From: Streptomyces sp. NBC_00258
Lineage (GTDB): Bacteria > Actinomycetota > Actinomycetes > Streptomycetales > Streptomycetaceae
Direction of reading: 5' to 3'
Length of the DNA stretch: 64,000 nucleotides
Assembly (NCBI RefSeq): GCF_036182465.1
Contig: NZ_CP108081.1
Location: forward strand, 4,216,001-4,280,000
Both the position numbers and the translations under genes were made by a program. This document shows, piece by piece, positions 49,955 to 58,666 of the stretch (position 1 is the stretch's first letter; each line of letters starts with the position of its first letter). The notes beneath the pieces are model-generated. The model had not been told where the DNA came from and ran no database searches. It saw nothing but the letters and a program-made list of their open reading frames with translations.

Positions 49955-50974
49955 TTACTCTGGGTTGTCCGCGAGGGATCTCGCCGCCCGGGCGCAGTGG
50001 GCCAGTGCCCGGCGTGCGTACTCGGGGGAAGCGCCCGCGAGTCCGCACGACGGGGTGAGTGTGACCGCGTCCGTGAGAAGCCCCGGATTCAGCCCCAGCC
50101 TGCGCCACAGCGTCCTGACACCCATGACGCTACCGGCAGGGTCTGACAATGGGGCATCCGTCCCCGGGACGACACCGGCGAAGAGCTTGGTCCCCCCTTC
50201 CACTGCTTCCCCGATCGTGTCCTCGTCACGCTCGGTGAGGAGAGCGAAGTCGAAGGAGACGGCGGTCGCTCCGGCTCTGCGCAGCAGCGCGAACGGGACG
50301 TCGGGGGCGCACGAGTGCACGACGACCGGGCCGCCGGCCTGTACTTCGACGACGTCCCGCAATGTGGCCTCGACGAGCTGCCGGTCGACGGCCCGGTGGG
50401 TGCGGTAGCCGCTCGCGGACCTCACCCGGCCGCTCAGTACGGCGAAGAGGGACGGTTCGTCGAGCTGCAGGACGACGTCGGCGCCGGGCACGCGACGGCG
50501 GACCTCGGCGAGGTGTTCGCGCAGTCCCTCGGCGAGCGATCCGGCGAGGTCCCGGCAGGCGCCGGGGTCGGAGAGCGCCACCTCGCCGTTGCGCAGCTCC
50601 AGCGCGGCGGCGAGCGTCCAGGGGCCCACCGCCTGGACCTTCAGCGGTCCCTGGTAGCCCTGGGTGAACTCCTCCAGGGCGTCGAGGTCTTCGCCGAGCC
50701 AGGACCTGGCCCGCTTGGTGTCCCGCCCCGGCCGGTCCCCGATCCGCCAGCCGCTGGGCTCCACGCGCGCGTACAGCTCGGCGAGCATCCCGGCGGTCCG
50801 CCCGATCATGTCGGCACCGGGGCCGCGCGCGGGCAGTTCCGCCAGGAACGGCATGCCCGTCTCGGGGCCCTCGAAGGTCCCGGCCACGGTCTTGGCGGCC
50901 TCCCGGGCGTCCCCTCCCGGCATCGACCCGACACCGGTCGCGGGGCCGGGCCTGAACTCGCTGTTTTCGCTCAC
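49955..50974 (-). CDS. MetE C-terminal domain-like (cobalamin-independent methionine synthase-like) protein
   Basis: 339 residues: only the C-terminal catalytic half of MetE. Zinc ligands match: HxC in VVHSCAPD, the Glu of LQLDEPSL and the Cys of TPSCGLAG near the C-terminus. The N-terminal half of MetE is lacking, as in archaeal-type enzymes and several actinobacterial stand-alone proteins. It may transfer a methyl group to a thiol with a substrate other than methyltetrahydrofolate triglutamate. The stop is 15 bases in front of ligA, so it is probably co-transcribed with it. Confidence 0.85.
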   Translation of the reverse strand: MSENSEFRPGPATGVGSMPGGDAREAAKTVAGTFEGPETGMPFLAELPARGPGADMIGRTAGMLAELYARVEPSGWRIGDRPGRDTKRARSWLGEDLDALEEFTQGYQGPLKVQAVGPWTLAAALELRNGEVALSDPGACRDLAGSLAEGLREHLAEVRRRVPGADVVLQLDEPSLFAVLSGRVRSASGYRTHRAVDRQLVEATLRDVVEVQAGGPVVVHSCAPDVPFALLRRAGATAVSFDFALLTERDEDTIGEAVEGGTKLFAGVVPGTDAPLSDPAGSVMGVRTLWRRLGLNPGLLTDAVTLTPSCGLAGASPEYARRALAHCARAARSLADNPE

Positions 50975-51111
50975 CCGGGCAGCCTACGGAATGCCCGCAG
51001 GACGGGACGCCACAGTCCGTGTCCGGGGACGGATGCGGGTCCGGGTTCGGGTGCTGTGTCCGTGCCCGGTTCGGATCAGCGTCCGGGCTCCGGTCCCGGT
51101 CGGGATCCCGG

Positions 51112-51801
51112 TCAGCGGCCGGGGCGTACCGTCAGGTCGTTGATCTCCGCGTCCCGGGGCAGGTCGAGGGCCATGAGGATGCTCGTCGCGACGGACTCGG
51201 GGTCGATCCACTTCGAGGCGTCGTACTCCTTGCCCTCCTGCTGGTGGACCTTGGCCTGCATGGGGCTCGCGGTGCGGCCGGGATAGACGGTCGTGACGCG
51301 GACGCCGTTCGCGTGCTCCTCGTTGCGCAGGGAGTCGGCGAGGGCCTTCAGACCGTGCTTGGAGGCGGCGTACGCGGACCAGCCGGCGGAGGCACTGAGG
51401 CCGGCCCCGGAGTTGACGAAGATCACATGGCCCTGGGTGACGCGGAGTTGGGGCAGGAAGTGACGGGTCAGCTCGGCGGGCGCGATCAGGTTCACGTCGA
51501 GCTGGTGACGCCACGTCTTGGGGGTCAGCTCGCCGACCGGGCCGAGGTCGACGACACCCGCGATGTGCATCAGCGAGTCGATCCGGTCGGGCAGCGTCTG
51601 GTGCGAGAACGCCCAGGAGAGCCGGTCCGGGTCCGCGAGGTCGCCGACGAGGGTCCGGGCCCCGGGGAACTCGGCGACCAGCTCCTTCGCGCGGCCCGCG
51701 TCGCGCGCGTGCAGGACGAGTTCGTCCCCGCGCGCGTGCAGGCGGCGGGCGACGGCCGCGCCGATGCCGGAACCGGCCCCGGTGATCAGATGAGTAGGCA
51801 T
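51112..51801 (-). CDS. Short-chain dehydrogenase/reductase
   Basis: 229 residues. Cofactor motif TGAGSGIG, the NNAG-like HIAGVV, active site Ser in NSGAGL, Tyr and Lys in YAASKHG. Residues HARD after the second strand favour NADP. Substrate unknown. The ATG at 51801 was chosen over 51810 from the usual SDR start (MPTHLITGAGSGIG); both are in frame. The gap up to 51000 holds degenerate GC-rich CCGGGTTC-type repeats. Confidence 0.87.
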   Translation of the reverse strand: MPTHLITGAGSGIGAAVARRLHARGDELVLHARDAGRAKELVAEFPGARTLVGDLADPDRLSWAFSHQTLPDRIDSLMHIAGVVDLGPVGELTPKTWRHQLDVNLIAPAELTRHFLPQLRVTQGHVIFVNSGAGLSASAGWSAYAASKHGLKALADSLRNEEHANGVRVTTVYPGRTASPMQAKVHQQEGKEYDASKWIDPESVATSILMALDLPRDAEINDLTVRPGR

Positions 51802-51874
51802 GCCCGCCATGCTCGCACGCCCGTACTCCTCCCCCGCCGGGCCCTGCAGCCGCTCTGCCCAGGCACCCCTCGGC

Positions 51875-52414
51875 TCACTGCGTGCCCTGGCTCTCCTCCA
51901 GGTAGGCCAGCGCCCCGACGGGCTCCTCGGCGAAGAACACGAGCTCCGTGAGGGGCAGCGGCAGGAAGCCCTCGTCCTCCATGCGGCGGAACTGCTCCTT
52001 CAGGCCGTCGTAGAAGCCCGCGGTGTTGAGCAGGACGACCGGCATGTCGGTGTGCCCGTGCTTCTTCAGCTCCAGGATCTCCGTCGCCTCGTCGAGCGTG
52101 CCCGTGCCGCCGACCATGATCACGACGGCGTCGGCCTTCTTCAGGAGCAGCGCCTTGCGCTCGGCGAGGTCGCCCGCGACGACCATCTCGTCGGCGCCCG
52201 CGCGCGCCTTGGCCGCCAGGAACTCCACGGAGACGCCCAGCAGGCGCCCTCCGGCCTCCTGCACACCGTCGGCGACCACCTTCATGAGCCCGACGTCCGA
52301 ACCGCCCCACACCAGCGTGTGCCCGCCCTTGCCGAGCAGCTCGGCGAACTCGCGGGCGGGGCGGGTGTAGCGCTCGTCGAGGTCGGCGGCCGAGAGGAAG
52401 ACGCAGATATTCAT
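51875..52414 (-). CDS. LOG-like/TIGR00730 Rossmann-fold protein, motif variant
   Basis: 179 residues. Resembles cytokinin riboside 5'-monophosphate phosphoribohydrolase (LOG): MNICVFLSAAD, LVWGGSDVGLMKVVADG, LAERKALLLKKADAVVIMVGGTGTLDEA. The LOG motifs GGGxxGLMG and PGGxGTxxE are here GGSDVGLMK and VGGTGTLDE; the Arg of ERKALL and the Glu of TLDE remain. The substrate is a nucleotide monophosphate, probably; it may differ from the plant hormone precursor. Confidence 0.82.
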   Translation of the reverse strand: MNICVFLSAADLDERYTRPAREFAELLGKGGHTLVWGGSDVGLMKVVADGVQEAGGRLLGVSVEFLAAKARAGADEMVVAGDLAERKALLLKKADAVVIMVGGTGTLDEATEILELKKHGHTDMPVVLLNTAGFYDGLKEQFRRMEDEGFLPLPLTELVFFAEEPVGALAYLEESQGTQ

Positions 52415-52461
52415 GGCTCCACGCTACGGCCCGGCTCTGACATCACGAGCCGGATCCTCGA

Positions 52462-53274
52462 TCAGGGGGCCGGTCCGGAACCACGGGCCGGATCCGGCAG
52501 CGCCGTCACCCGCATCCGCGACTGACGGTGCGGCAGTGCCTCCCAGTCGTCCATGAAGCGGGCCGACAGGCCGTGGGTCGCGGCAAGGCCGACGAGGGTC
52601 TCCGTGCGGTAGTAGAAGTCCTCGTGCAGGACCTGGTGTTCCCTGCCCTCGGTCCGGTCGAAGGTGAAGTCGAAGAAGCCGCCTGGCGCGAGGATCCGGC
52701 CAACGTTCGCGAAGCACTCCTCGATGACGTGCGGCGGCGAGTGCGAGAACACGCTGTGCGCGTGCACCACGTCGAAGTGCGCGTCAGGCAGGAACGCGAA
52801 CGTCAGGTCGTCGGTGAGCGTCAGATGCGGCAGCCGGTCCTGCAGACCCTCCCGTACGAGGGTGTCCTGGGCCGCGATGAGGATGTCCGGCGAGATGTCG
52901 ATCCCGTAGTAGTGGCCGCTCTCCAGGTGGTCGATGAACAGCCGCCCGGCGCGCAGGTTGCCGCAGCCGATCTCCAGCATCCGGTGCTCCGGCTTCAGCC
53001 CGTGCCGCACCAGGTAGTCGAACTGCATCCGGCCGATCTGCGTCCACCGGTCGCGTGACGGGTTGTGCCCCACCGCCGACTCGGCGCCGCGTGCGGTGTC
53101 CGACGCCATCACGGCCCGGTAGTACGCGATGTGGTCGTGGCCGTACCGCAGCCGCAGCCAGGCGTCACGCGTGGCCCTGCGCGCGTGCGCGGGGACCCTC
53201 TCGGGATACCGCAGGGCGTATCGCACCTGGTGGGCGAGGGTCTTGCGGTTGCGGGTCAGGCGCGTGGCTCCCAT
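52462..53274 (-). CDS. Class I SAM-dependent methyltransferase
   Basis: 270 residues. The SAM-binding motif is MLEIGCGNLRAGRLFIDHL, the acidic second loop is YYGIDISPD, post motifs are FDVVHAHSVFSHSPPHVIEECFANVGRILAPGGFFDFTF. The first 65 residues are basic and helical (RNRKTLAHQVRYALRYPERVPAHARRATRDAWLRLRY). Acceptor unknown. ATG with GGAGG ahead. Confidence 0.85.
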   Translation of the reverse strand: MGATRLTRNRKTLAHQVRYALRYPERVPAHARRATRDAWLRLRYGHDHIAYYRAVMASDTARGAESAVGHNPSRDRWTQIGRMQFDYLVRHGLKPEHRMLEIGCGNLRAGRLFIDHLESGHYYGIDISPDILIAAQDTLVREGLQDRLPHLTLTDDLTFAFLPDAHFDVVHAHSVFSHSPPHVIEECFANVGRILAPGGFFDFTFDRTEGREHQVLHEDFYYRTETLVGLAATHGLSARFMDDWEALPHRQSRMRVTALPDPARGSGPAP

Positions 53275-53316
53275 GAGGACCTCCGCCGGAGAGAAACCAA
53301 GGAAGGAACGGACGGA

Positions 53317-53442
53317 ATGGAATCAACGAACGGAACAGGACAGCAGAAAGCGAGAAAAGTGGCCGGAAAGCCGGGGAAGAACACGACAGCAGCCTGCGCT
53401 GTACAGGGCGAGACCGCTACCCGAGGAGGCCGAAAGCCGTGA
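53317..53442 (+). CDS. Possible 41-aa upstream ORF overlapping the DUF427 gene
   Basis: ATG preceded by AAGGAAGGAACGGACGGA. The 41 residues (begin MESTNGTGQQ, end ATRGGRKP) stop in a GTGA overlap with the DUF427 start. Its GC3 is low (GAA, TCA, ACA, AGA codons), unlike real genes here, so it is more likely a regulatory leader or chance ORF. Confidence 0.3.
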   Translation: MESTNGTGQQKARKVAGKPGKNTTAACAVQGETATRGGRKP

Positions 53443-53762
53443 CCCAGGGCCACCGCATCACCGTCGAGCAGGGCACCGAGCACGTCCGTGTCGTGCGCGC
53501 GGGACAGGTGCTCGCGGAGAGCACACGCCCGCTGCTGCTGCGCGAGACGGGCCTGCCCGTGCGCTACTACCTTCCCGCGGAGGACGTACGCCTCGATCTG
53601 CTGACCCCGTCGGAGACCCGCACCCACTGCCCCTTCAAGGGAGACGCGTCCTACTGGTCGCTGCCGGACGCCCCCGACCTTGTCTGGACATACCCCGACC
53701 CGAAGCCGGAGGTCGCCGAGATCAAGGACCACCTGTGCTTCTACGAAGTAGAAGTCGTCTGA
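53439..53762 (+). CDS. DUF427-family protein
   Basis: 107 residues, the usual length. It starts ITVEQGTEHVRVVRAGQVLAES, followed by the family core RYYLPAEDVRLDLLTPSETRTHCPFKGDASYW and ends with the conserved FYEVEV. A small beta-rich domain of unknown function. GTG with GAGGAGG nine bases ahead. Confidence 0.88.
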   Translation: MTQGHRITVEQGTEHVRVVRAGQVLAESTRPLLLRETGLPVRYYLPAEDVRLDLLTPSETRTHCPFKGDASYWSLPDAPDLVWTYPDPKPEVAEIKDHLCFYEVEVV

Positions 53763-53827
53763 CCCCGCCTCTGAACAGATCTGTATCCCACCGATGAGTT
53801 CCGGGCCGTCCGGCAGTCCTCACAGGC

Positions 53828-54610
53828 ATGGAGAAGAAGACGATCTCGCGCGACGGCACGCCCATCGCGTACGAAGTCAGTGGTGAGGGCCCGGCGGTCA
53901 TCTTCGTGACCGGGGCCATGGCCACGGGCGCTTCCGACGCGCCCCTGGCCTCGCTCCTGTCGGACCGGTTCAGCGCGGTCGTGTACGACCGGAGGGGCCG
54001 CGGCGAGAGCGGTGACACGCAGCCCTTCGACGTGGCCCGGGAAGTCGAGGACATCGCGGCTCTCATCGAGGCCACGGGCGACGGCAGCGCGGCCCTGTAC
54101 GGCATGTCGTCGGGCGCCGCGCTGGTCCTGGAGGCGGCGGCGAGCAGGCTGCCGGTCGGCAAGGTGGCCGTCTACGAACCGCCGTTCGCCGTCTACGAAG
54201 GGGGCGAAGAACAGCGCGCGGAGTACACCGAGCGCCTCGCCCAGCTACTGGCGCAGGGCAGGCGCGGGGACGCGGTGGAGCTGTTCATCGCCCTGACCGG
54301 GGCGCCCCCCGAGGTCATCAGGGGCATGCGGCACTCCGCCGTGTGGCCGGCCCTGGAGGCGGTCGCCCCGACCCTCGCGTACGACAACGCCGTGATGGGT
54401 GACGGGCTGGTGCCCCGCAAGCGCCTCGCCGCCGTCCCCGTGCCCGTGCTGGCCCTGGCGGGCGGCGCGAGCCCCGAGTGGATGCGCGACTCCGCCCGGG
54501 CCACCGCGGAGGCGGCGCCGGACGGGACGTACCGCGTGCTGGAGGGGCAGACCCACGTGGTGGATCCGGGGGTCCTGGCTCCGGCGCTGGCGGAGTTCTT
54601 CGCCGGGTAG
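53828..54610 (+). CDS. Alpha/beta hydrolase
   Basis: 260 residues. Nucleophile Ser in the elbow LYGMSSGAAL, oxyanion loop FVTGAMATG, His in GQTHVVDPGVLAPALAEFF, Asp region VLALAGGASPEWMRD. The compact cap (EEQRAEYTERLAQLLA) suggests an esterase, lactonase or haloperoxidase-like enzyme. Substrate unknown. Confidence 0.85.
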   Translation: MEKKTISRDGTPIAYEVSGEGPAVIFVTGAMATGASDAPLASLLSDRFSAVVYDRRGRGESGDTQPFDVAREVEDIAALIEATGDGSAALYGMSSGAALVLEAAASRLPVGKVAVYEPPFAVYEGGEEQRAEYTERLAQLLAQGRRGDAVELFIALTGAPPEVIRGMRHSAVWPALEAVAPTLAYDNAVMGDGLVPRKRLAAVPVPVLALAGGASPEWMRDSARATAEAAPDGTYRVLEGQTHVVDPGVLAPALAEFFAG

Positions 54611-54671
54611 CCGTACAACCGCCGTATATCGGTCTTCAGCCATGCCGCCGTGCGGCCGGTGCGGGGCCGTC

Positions 54672-55796
54672 TCAGGCCAGTGCGGTCGCCGCGCGTGTCG
54701 TCGTCGCGATCGTCGCCGAGCCCACCACGCGGGTGTCGTCGTAGAGGACGATCGCCTGGCCGGGGGCGACGCCGCGGACGGGCTCGGTGAAGCGCACCTG
54801 GAGCTCGTCGTCGACGAGTTCGGCGGTGACCGTCGTCTCGCCGCCGTGGGCGCGGAGCTGAGCCGTGTACGTGCCCGGGCCGGCCGGAGCGGCGCCGCAC
54901 CAGCGGGGCTTGATGGCCGTCAGGGCGGAGACGTCCAGGGCGGCCGCCGGGCCGACCGTCACGGTGTTGTCCACGGGCGAGATGTCGAGGACGTACCGCG
55001 GCTTGCCGTCGGGGGCCGGCGTGCCGATGCGCAGGCCCTTGCGCTGGCCGATCGTGAAGCCGAACGCGCCCTCGTGGCTGCCGAGGACCGTGCCGGTCTC
55101 GTCGACGATGTCGCCCTCCGCCTTGCCCAGGCGGTTCGCGAGGAAGCCCTGGGTGTCGCCGTCGGCGATGAAGCAGATGTCGTGCGAGTCCGGCTTCTTG
55201 GCGACGGCGAGGCCACGGTGCTCGGCCTCCGCGCGGATCTCGTCCTTCGTGGTGAGCGTGTCACCGAGCGGGAAGAGCGCGTGCGCGAGCTGACGGTCGT
55301 CCAGCACACCGAGGACGTACGACTGGTCCTTGGCCATGTCCGAGGCGCGGTGCAGCTCGCGCGTGCCGTCGTCGTTCACGATCACCTTGGCGTAGTGGCC
55401 CGTGCAGACCGCGTCGAAGCCGAGGGCGAGGGCCTTGTCGAGCAGGGCCGCGAACTTGATCTTCTCGTTGCAGCGCAGGCAGGGGTTCGGGGTGCGGCCG
55501 GCCTCGTACTCGGCGACGAAGTCCTCGACCACGTCCTCGCGGAAGCGCTCGGCGAGGTCCCACACGTAGAACGGGATGCCGATGACGTCCGCGGCGCGGC
55601 GGGCGTCGCGCGAGTCCTCGATGGTGCAACAGCCACGCGCGCCCGTGCGGAACGATTGCGGGTTCGCCGAGAGGGCGAGGTGGACTCCGGTCACGTCATG
55701 CCCTGCTTCCGCGGCACGGGCGGCGGCGACGGCGGAGTCCACACCACCGGACATGGCGGCCAGTACGCGAAGGGGGCGCTGCGAGGTCTCAGTCAT
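54672..55796 (-). CDS. mnmA: tRNA-specific 2-thiouridylase
   Basis: 374 residues. The PP-loop ATPase motif is AAMSGGVDSAVAAARA. The catalytic cysteines are in NPCLRCNEKIKF and SHDICFIADGD. It thiolates U34 of Lys/Glu/Gln tRNAs. C-terminal beta-barrel domain near 300-374 (RFTEPVRGVAPGQAIVLYDDTRVVGSATI). Sulfur likely comes from the cysteine desulfurase encoded 880 bp away, with an amidase gene between. Confidence 0.96.
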   Translation of the reverse strand: MTETSQRPLRVLAAMSGGVDSAVAAARAAEAGHDVTGVHLALSANPQSFRTGARGCCTIEDSRDARRAADVIGIPFYVWDLAERFREDVVEDFVAEYEAGRTPNPCLRCNEKIKFAALLDKALALGFDAVCTGHYAKVIVNDDGTRELHRASDMAKDQSYVLGVLDDRQLAHALFPLGDTLTTKDEIRAEAEHRGLAVAKKPDSHDICFIADGDTQGFLANRLGKAEGDIVDETGTVLGSHEGAFGFTIGQRKGLRIGTPAPDGKPRYVLDISPVDNTVTVGPAAALDVSALTAIKPRWCGAAPAGPGTYTAQLRAHGGETTVTAELVDDELQVRFTEPVRGVAPGQAIVLYDDTRVVGSATIATTTRAATALA

Positions 55797-55856
55797 AACC
55801 CTTCCAGGGTACGGGTCCGTGGGAACCGGAGCCCACGAGTATCCGTTCGACTAGAC

Positions 55857-56561
55857 ATGCACGATCAGGGTGGGGATACGGCGAAGGACACGGACCGGCA
55901 CATCGGGCGCCGTGCGCTGCTCATCGGCGGGGCCGTGGCCGCCGTGGGCACGGCCGTGCTGGCCCAGGACGATCTCAGACGTATGTGGTGGCGGTTGCCG
56001 AGCGTGGAGAAGCCGCGCGAGGAGGGCGAGGTCGACTACCGGGGCGCGCGCTGGGTGGCGGCGTCCTCGTCGAACTGGCGGATGGCCGACCGGCCCGACG
56101 ACTTCGGCATAGACCGCGTGATCATCCATGTCACACAGGGCACTTACGCGAGCGCGGTGAAGGTCTTCCAGAATCCCGCGCACGGCGCCGCCACGCACTA
56201 CATCGTCCGCCAGGACGGCCGTGTCACGCAGATGATCCGCGAGCTGGACGTGGCCTTCCACGCGGGCAACCGTGATTTCAACGAGCGGAGCGTCGGCATC
56301 GAGCACGAGGGCTTCGTGGACCGCCCGAAGGACTTCACTGACGCGATGTACGAGGCCTCGGCCCGGCTGACGGCCCGCATCTGCGCCCGGTACGACATCC
56401 CGGTCGACCGGAAGCACATCATCGGCCATGTCGAGGTACCGGGCACGGACCACACGGACCCGGGACCGCACTGGGACTGGAAGAGATACATACCCCTGGT
56501 GCGCGAGGCAGCCGAGCGGTCGGCCTCCCCGTCGGCGGAGCCGTCCACGCGCGGCGCGTAG
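55857..56561 (+). CDS. Tat-exported N-acetylmuramoyl-L-alanine amidase (Amidase_2)
   Basis: 234 residues. A twin-arginine signal (HIGRRALLIGGAVAAVGTAVLAQ). Amidase_2 domain: the first zinc His is in DRVIIHVTQGT, the second in HIIGHVEVPGTDHTDPGPHWDW, with the Asp-for-Cys variant of the last ligand. THYIVRQDGRVTQMI, VAFHAGNRDFNERSVGIEHEG are typical. It cleaves the amide between MurNAc and L-Ala in peptidoglycan outside the cell. Divergent from mnmA with 60 bp between. Probably not a phage gene, as composition and neighbourhood are core. Confidence 0.92.
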   Translation: MHDQGGDTAKDTDRHIGRRALLIGGAVAAVGTAVLAQDDLRRMWWRLPSVEKPREEGEVDYRGARWVAASSSNWRMADRPDDFGIDRVIIHVTQGTYASAVKVFQNPAHGAATHYIVRQDGRVTQMIRELDVAFHAGNRDFNERSVGIEHEGFVDRPKDFTDAMYEASARLTARICARYDIPVDRKHIIGHVEVPGTDHTDPGPHWDWKRYIPLVREAAERSASPSAEPSTRGA

Positions 56562-56565
56562 ACGG

Positions 56566-56615
56566 GCGCGCCCCGTCAGGGGCGCGGGGAACTGCGCGCT
56601 CAGCCACGAACGACC
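56566..56615. repeat. Dispersed palindromic repeat behind the amidase gene
   Basis: GCGCCCC-GTCA-GGGGCGC stem, then GGGGAACTGCGCG and CAGCCACGAACGACC. It starts 5 bases after the amidase stop, so it may act as its terminator. Confidence 0.75.
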
Positions 56616-56676
56616 CGCAGCCCACAAACAACCGCAGCCCCGCCTCCGCGTCCAGCGAAGCGAACCGGCGGAGCGT

Positions 56677-57846
56677 CTAGCTCAGCCCCGCCGTCCGGGC
56701 CCTCTCCACCGCCGGCCCGATCGCCTTCGCGACCGCCTCGACGTCCGTCTCCGTCGAGGTGTGGCCGAGGGAGAAGCGGAGGGTGCCGCGGGCCAGGTCG
56801 GGGTCGGTGCCCGTGGCGAGGAGGACGTGGCTCGGCTGGGCCACACCCGCCGTGCACGCGGAGCCCGTGGAGCACTCGATGCCCTGCGCGTCGAGCAGCA
56901 GGAGCAGCGAGTCCCCCTCGCAGCCGGGGAACGTGAAGTGGGCGTTGGCCGGCAGGCGGCCCCCGCTCGCCGGGTCGCCGCCGAGGATCGCGTCCGGCAC
57001 TGCCTGAAGGACGGCGTCGACCAGGTCGTCGCGCAGCCCGCCGATCTCGCGGACGAACCACTCGCGCTGCTCGGCGGCGGTCCGGCCCGCCACGGCGAAC
57101 GCGGCGACGGCGGGCACGTCCAGGGTGCCGGAGCGTACGTGCCGCTCCTGGCCCCCGCCGTGCAGGACCGGTACGGGGCTGTACTCACGGCCCAGGAGCA
57201 GCGCCCCGATGCCGTACGGGCCGCCGATCTTGTGGCCCGAGACGGTCATCGCGGCGAGGCCCGAGGCGCCGAAGTCGACGGGGACCTGACCGAAGGCCTG
57301 GACGGCGTCGGCATGCAGCGGGATGTCGAACTCCCCTGCCACGTCTGCCAGTTCACGGACCGGCATGACCGTGCCGATCTCGTTGTTCGCCCACATGACG
57401 GTCGCGAGGGCGACGTCTTCGGGGCTGCGCGCGATGGCCTCGCGGAGGGCCTCGGGGTGGACGCGGCCGTACCGGTCGACGGGGAGGTACTCGACCGTGG
57501 CGCCCTCGTGCTCGCCGAGCCAGTGGACCGCGTCGAGGACGGCGTGGTGCTCCACGGGGCTCGCGAGGACCCGGGTGCGGGCCGGGTCGGCGTCGCGGCG
57601 GGACCAGTACAGGCCCTTCACCGCGAGGTTGTCGGCCTCGGTGCCGCCGGAGGTGAAGACCACCTCGCTCGGGCGGGCGCCCAGGGCGTCCGCGAGGGTT
57701 TCGCGGCCTTCCTCGACCGTGCGGCGGGCGCGGCGGCCGGCTGCGTGCAGGGAGGATGCGTTGCCGGTGACGGAGAACTGCGCGGTCATTGCCTCGACCG
57801 CCTCCGGGAGCATCGGGGTGGTCGCGGCGTGGTCGAGGTATGCCAT
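56677..57846 (-). CDS. Cysteine desulfurase (IscS/NifS family)
   Basis: 389 residues. PLP enzyme that moves sulfur from cysteine. Starts MAYLDHAATTPMLPEAVEAM. The PLP lysine is in SGHKIGGPYGIGAL, the catalytic cysteine in CSTGSACTAGVAQPSHVL. NEIGTVMPV and HADAVQAFGQVPVD are family motifs. The NifS-like class has the long cysteine loop. Together with MnmA it forms the tRNA thiolation route. No Fe-S assembly scaffold is adjacent. A longer start (57906) is less likely. Confidence 0.94.
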   Translation of the reverse strand: MAYLDHAATTPMLPEAVEAMTAQFSVTGNASSLHAAGRRARRTVEEGRETLADALGARPSEVVFTSGGTEADNLAVKGLYWSRRDADPARTRVLASPVEHHAVLDAVHWLGEHEGATVEYLPVDRYGRVHPEALREAIARSPEDVALATVMWANNEIGTVMPVRELADVAGEFDIPLHADAVQAFGQVPVDFGASGLAAMTVSGHKIGGPYGIGALLLGREYSPVPVLHGGGQERHVRSGTLDVPAVAAFAVAGRTAAEQREWFVREIGGLRDDLVDAVLQAVPDAILGGDPASGGRLPANAHFTFPGCEGDSLLLLLDAQGIECSTGSACTAGVAQPSHVLLATGTDPDLARGTLRFSLGHTSTETDVEAVAKAIGPAVERARTAGLS

Positions 57847-57979
57847 GGTAGGCCCGATTCTAGGGCCCGCTATGTGATGGGCTGGTCGGGCGGGGGTTGT
57901 TTGCACGGGGCCCGGTGCCGGGTGCCCCTACCGGTGCTCTTGCTCAGCCCCTTTTGACCAGGCACCCGGAGCCAAGGGC

Positions 57980-58020
57980 TGTGCCCACCCGTTCCGCCCG
58001 GTGGAACGGGTGCCCACAGA
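57980..58020 (-). terminator. Terminator hairpin behind DUF4190 gene
   Basis: A perfect 9-bp stem ACCCGTTCC / GGAACGGGT (57988-57996 with 58004-58012) with an outer CTGTG / CACAG pair, 7-nt loop, 16 bases past the DUF4190 stop. Confidence 0.65.
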
Positions 58021-58036
58021 GGTGTGGGCTGCGACC

Positions 58037-58306
58037 TCAGAAGCTCCAGGACAACGTGCTGTCCGCCGACATGAAGGCCAGTAGGACCAGGAGGTCGGCG
58101 ATTCCCAGGCCGAGGCCGAGGAAGGCGCGGCCGCGGCGGGTGGTGCCGCGGTAGAGGGCCGCCGAGGCGAGGGCGATGGAGATGGGGCCGAGGAAGATGT
58201 TCAGGGCCAGCAGGCCGACGAGACCGAGGATGAACGACGCGACGGCCATGCCGTCGGCGTCACGGACGGTGCTCCGGCGCCGCGGGGCGGCGGTGGTGAG
58301 TTCCAT
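58037..58306 (-). CDS. DUF4190-like small membrane protein
   Basis: 89 residues. Two helices (AVASFILGLVGLLALNIFLGPISIALA and AFLGLGLGIADLLVLLAFM) around a GTTRRGRA loop. Typical of the DUF4190 family, of unknown function. ATG start with GGGAG ahead. It lies 80 bp after the 54-aa gene, probably co-transcribed. Confidence 0.7.
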   Translation of the reverse strand: MELTTAAPRRRSTVRDADGMAVASFILGLVGLLALNIFLGPISIALASAALYRGTTRRGRAFLGLGLGIADLLVLLAFMSADSTLSWSF

Positions 58307-58385
58307 GTGTCTGCTCCCAACAGGCAGTCGAACAGTCAGGTGATCGTGGGTGGTTGAGCGTGGGTGGCTGAGGAGTTCGGCCGGT

Positions 58386-58550
58386 TCAGCTCGACGTCTC
58401 GCGGCGCCGGCCGTGGCGCTCGCGGACCGCGAAGACGGCCAGCCACACGCCGATGACGGCGGCGGCGACGAGGGTGAAGGACAGCGGGGCGTGGGCCACG
58501 GTGCCGAGCATGAGGCCCAGCAGCAGGAGCGCTGCGACGAGGAAGAGCAT
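58386..58550 (-). CDS. Small two-helix membrane protein, 54 aa
   Basis: Starts MLFLVAALLLLGLMLGTVAHAPLSFTLVAAAVIGVWLAVFAVRERHGRRR, two hydrophobic helices and a basic tail. ATG with AGAGG ahead. Divergent from the TetR regulator, with an operator-like repeat in the gap. Function unknown; probably controlled by that regulator. Confidence 0.6.
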   Translation of the reverse strand: MLFLVAALLLLGLMLGTVAHAPLSFTLVAAAVIGVWLAVFAVRERHGRRRETSS

Positions 58551-58666
58551 GAGATGCCTCTCGTGGAAGTCCGGCGAGCCGCCGTGTCCGCTCCGCACAG
58601 CTCCGTACGGTCCGGATGACCCCCGGATGTTTCCGGGACCCGACAACTCGGTGAACGCTTGTGGTT

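Noticed and set aside
51000..51110. GC-rich CCGGGTTC-type tandem repeat behind the SDR gene
   Set aside because: Too degenerate to define a unit; I could not separate it from the normal base composition.
53129..53797. 222-codon plus-strand ORF over the methyltransferase start and DUF427
   Set aside because: It is out of frame with DUF427 and antisense to the methyltransferase; no domain.
55857..56561. Amidase as an endolysin of a prophage remnant
   Set aside because: The protein has a Tat signal, the usual composition and core neighbours; no other phage gene is near.
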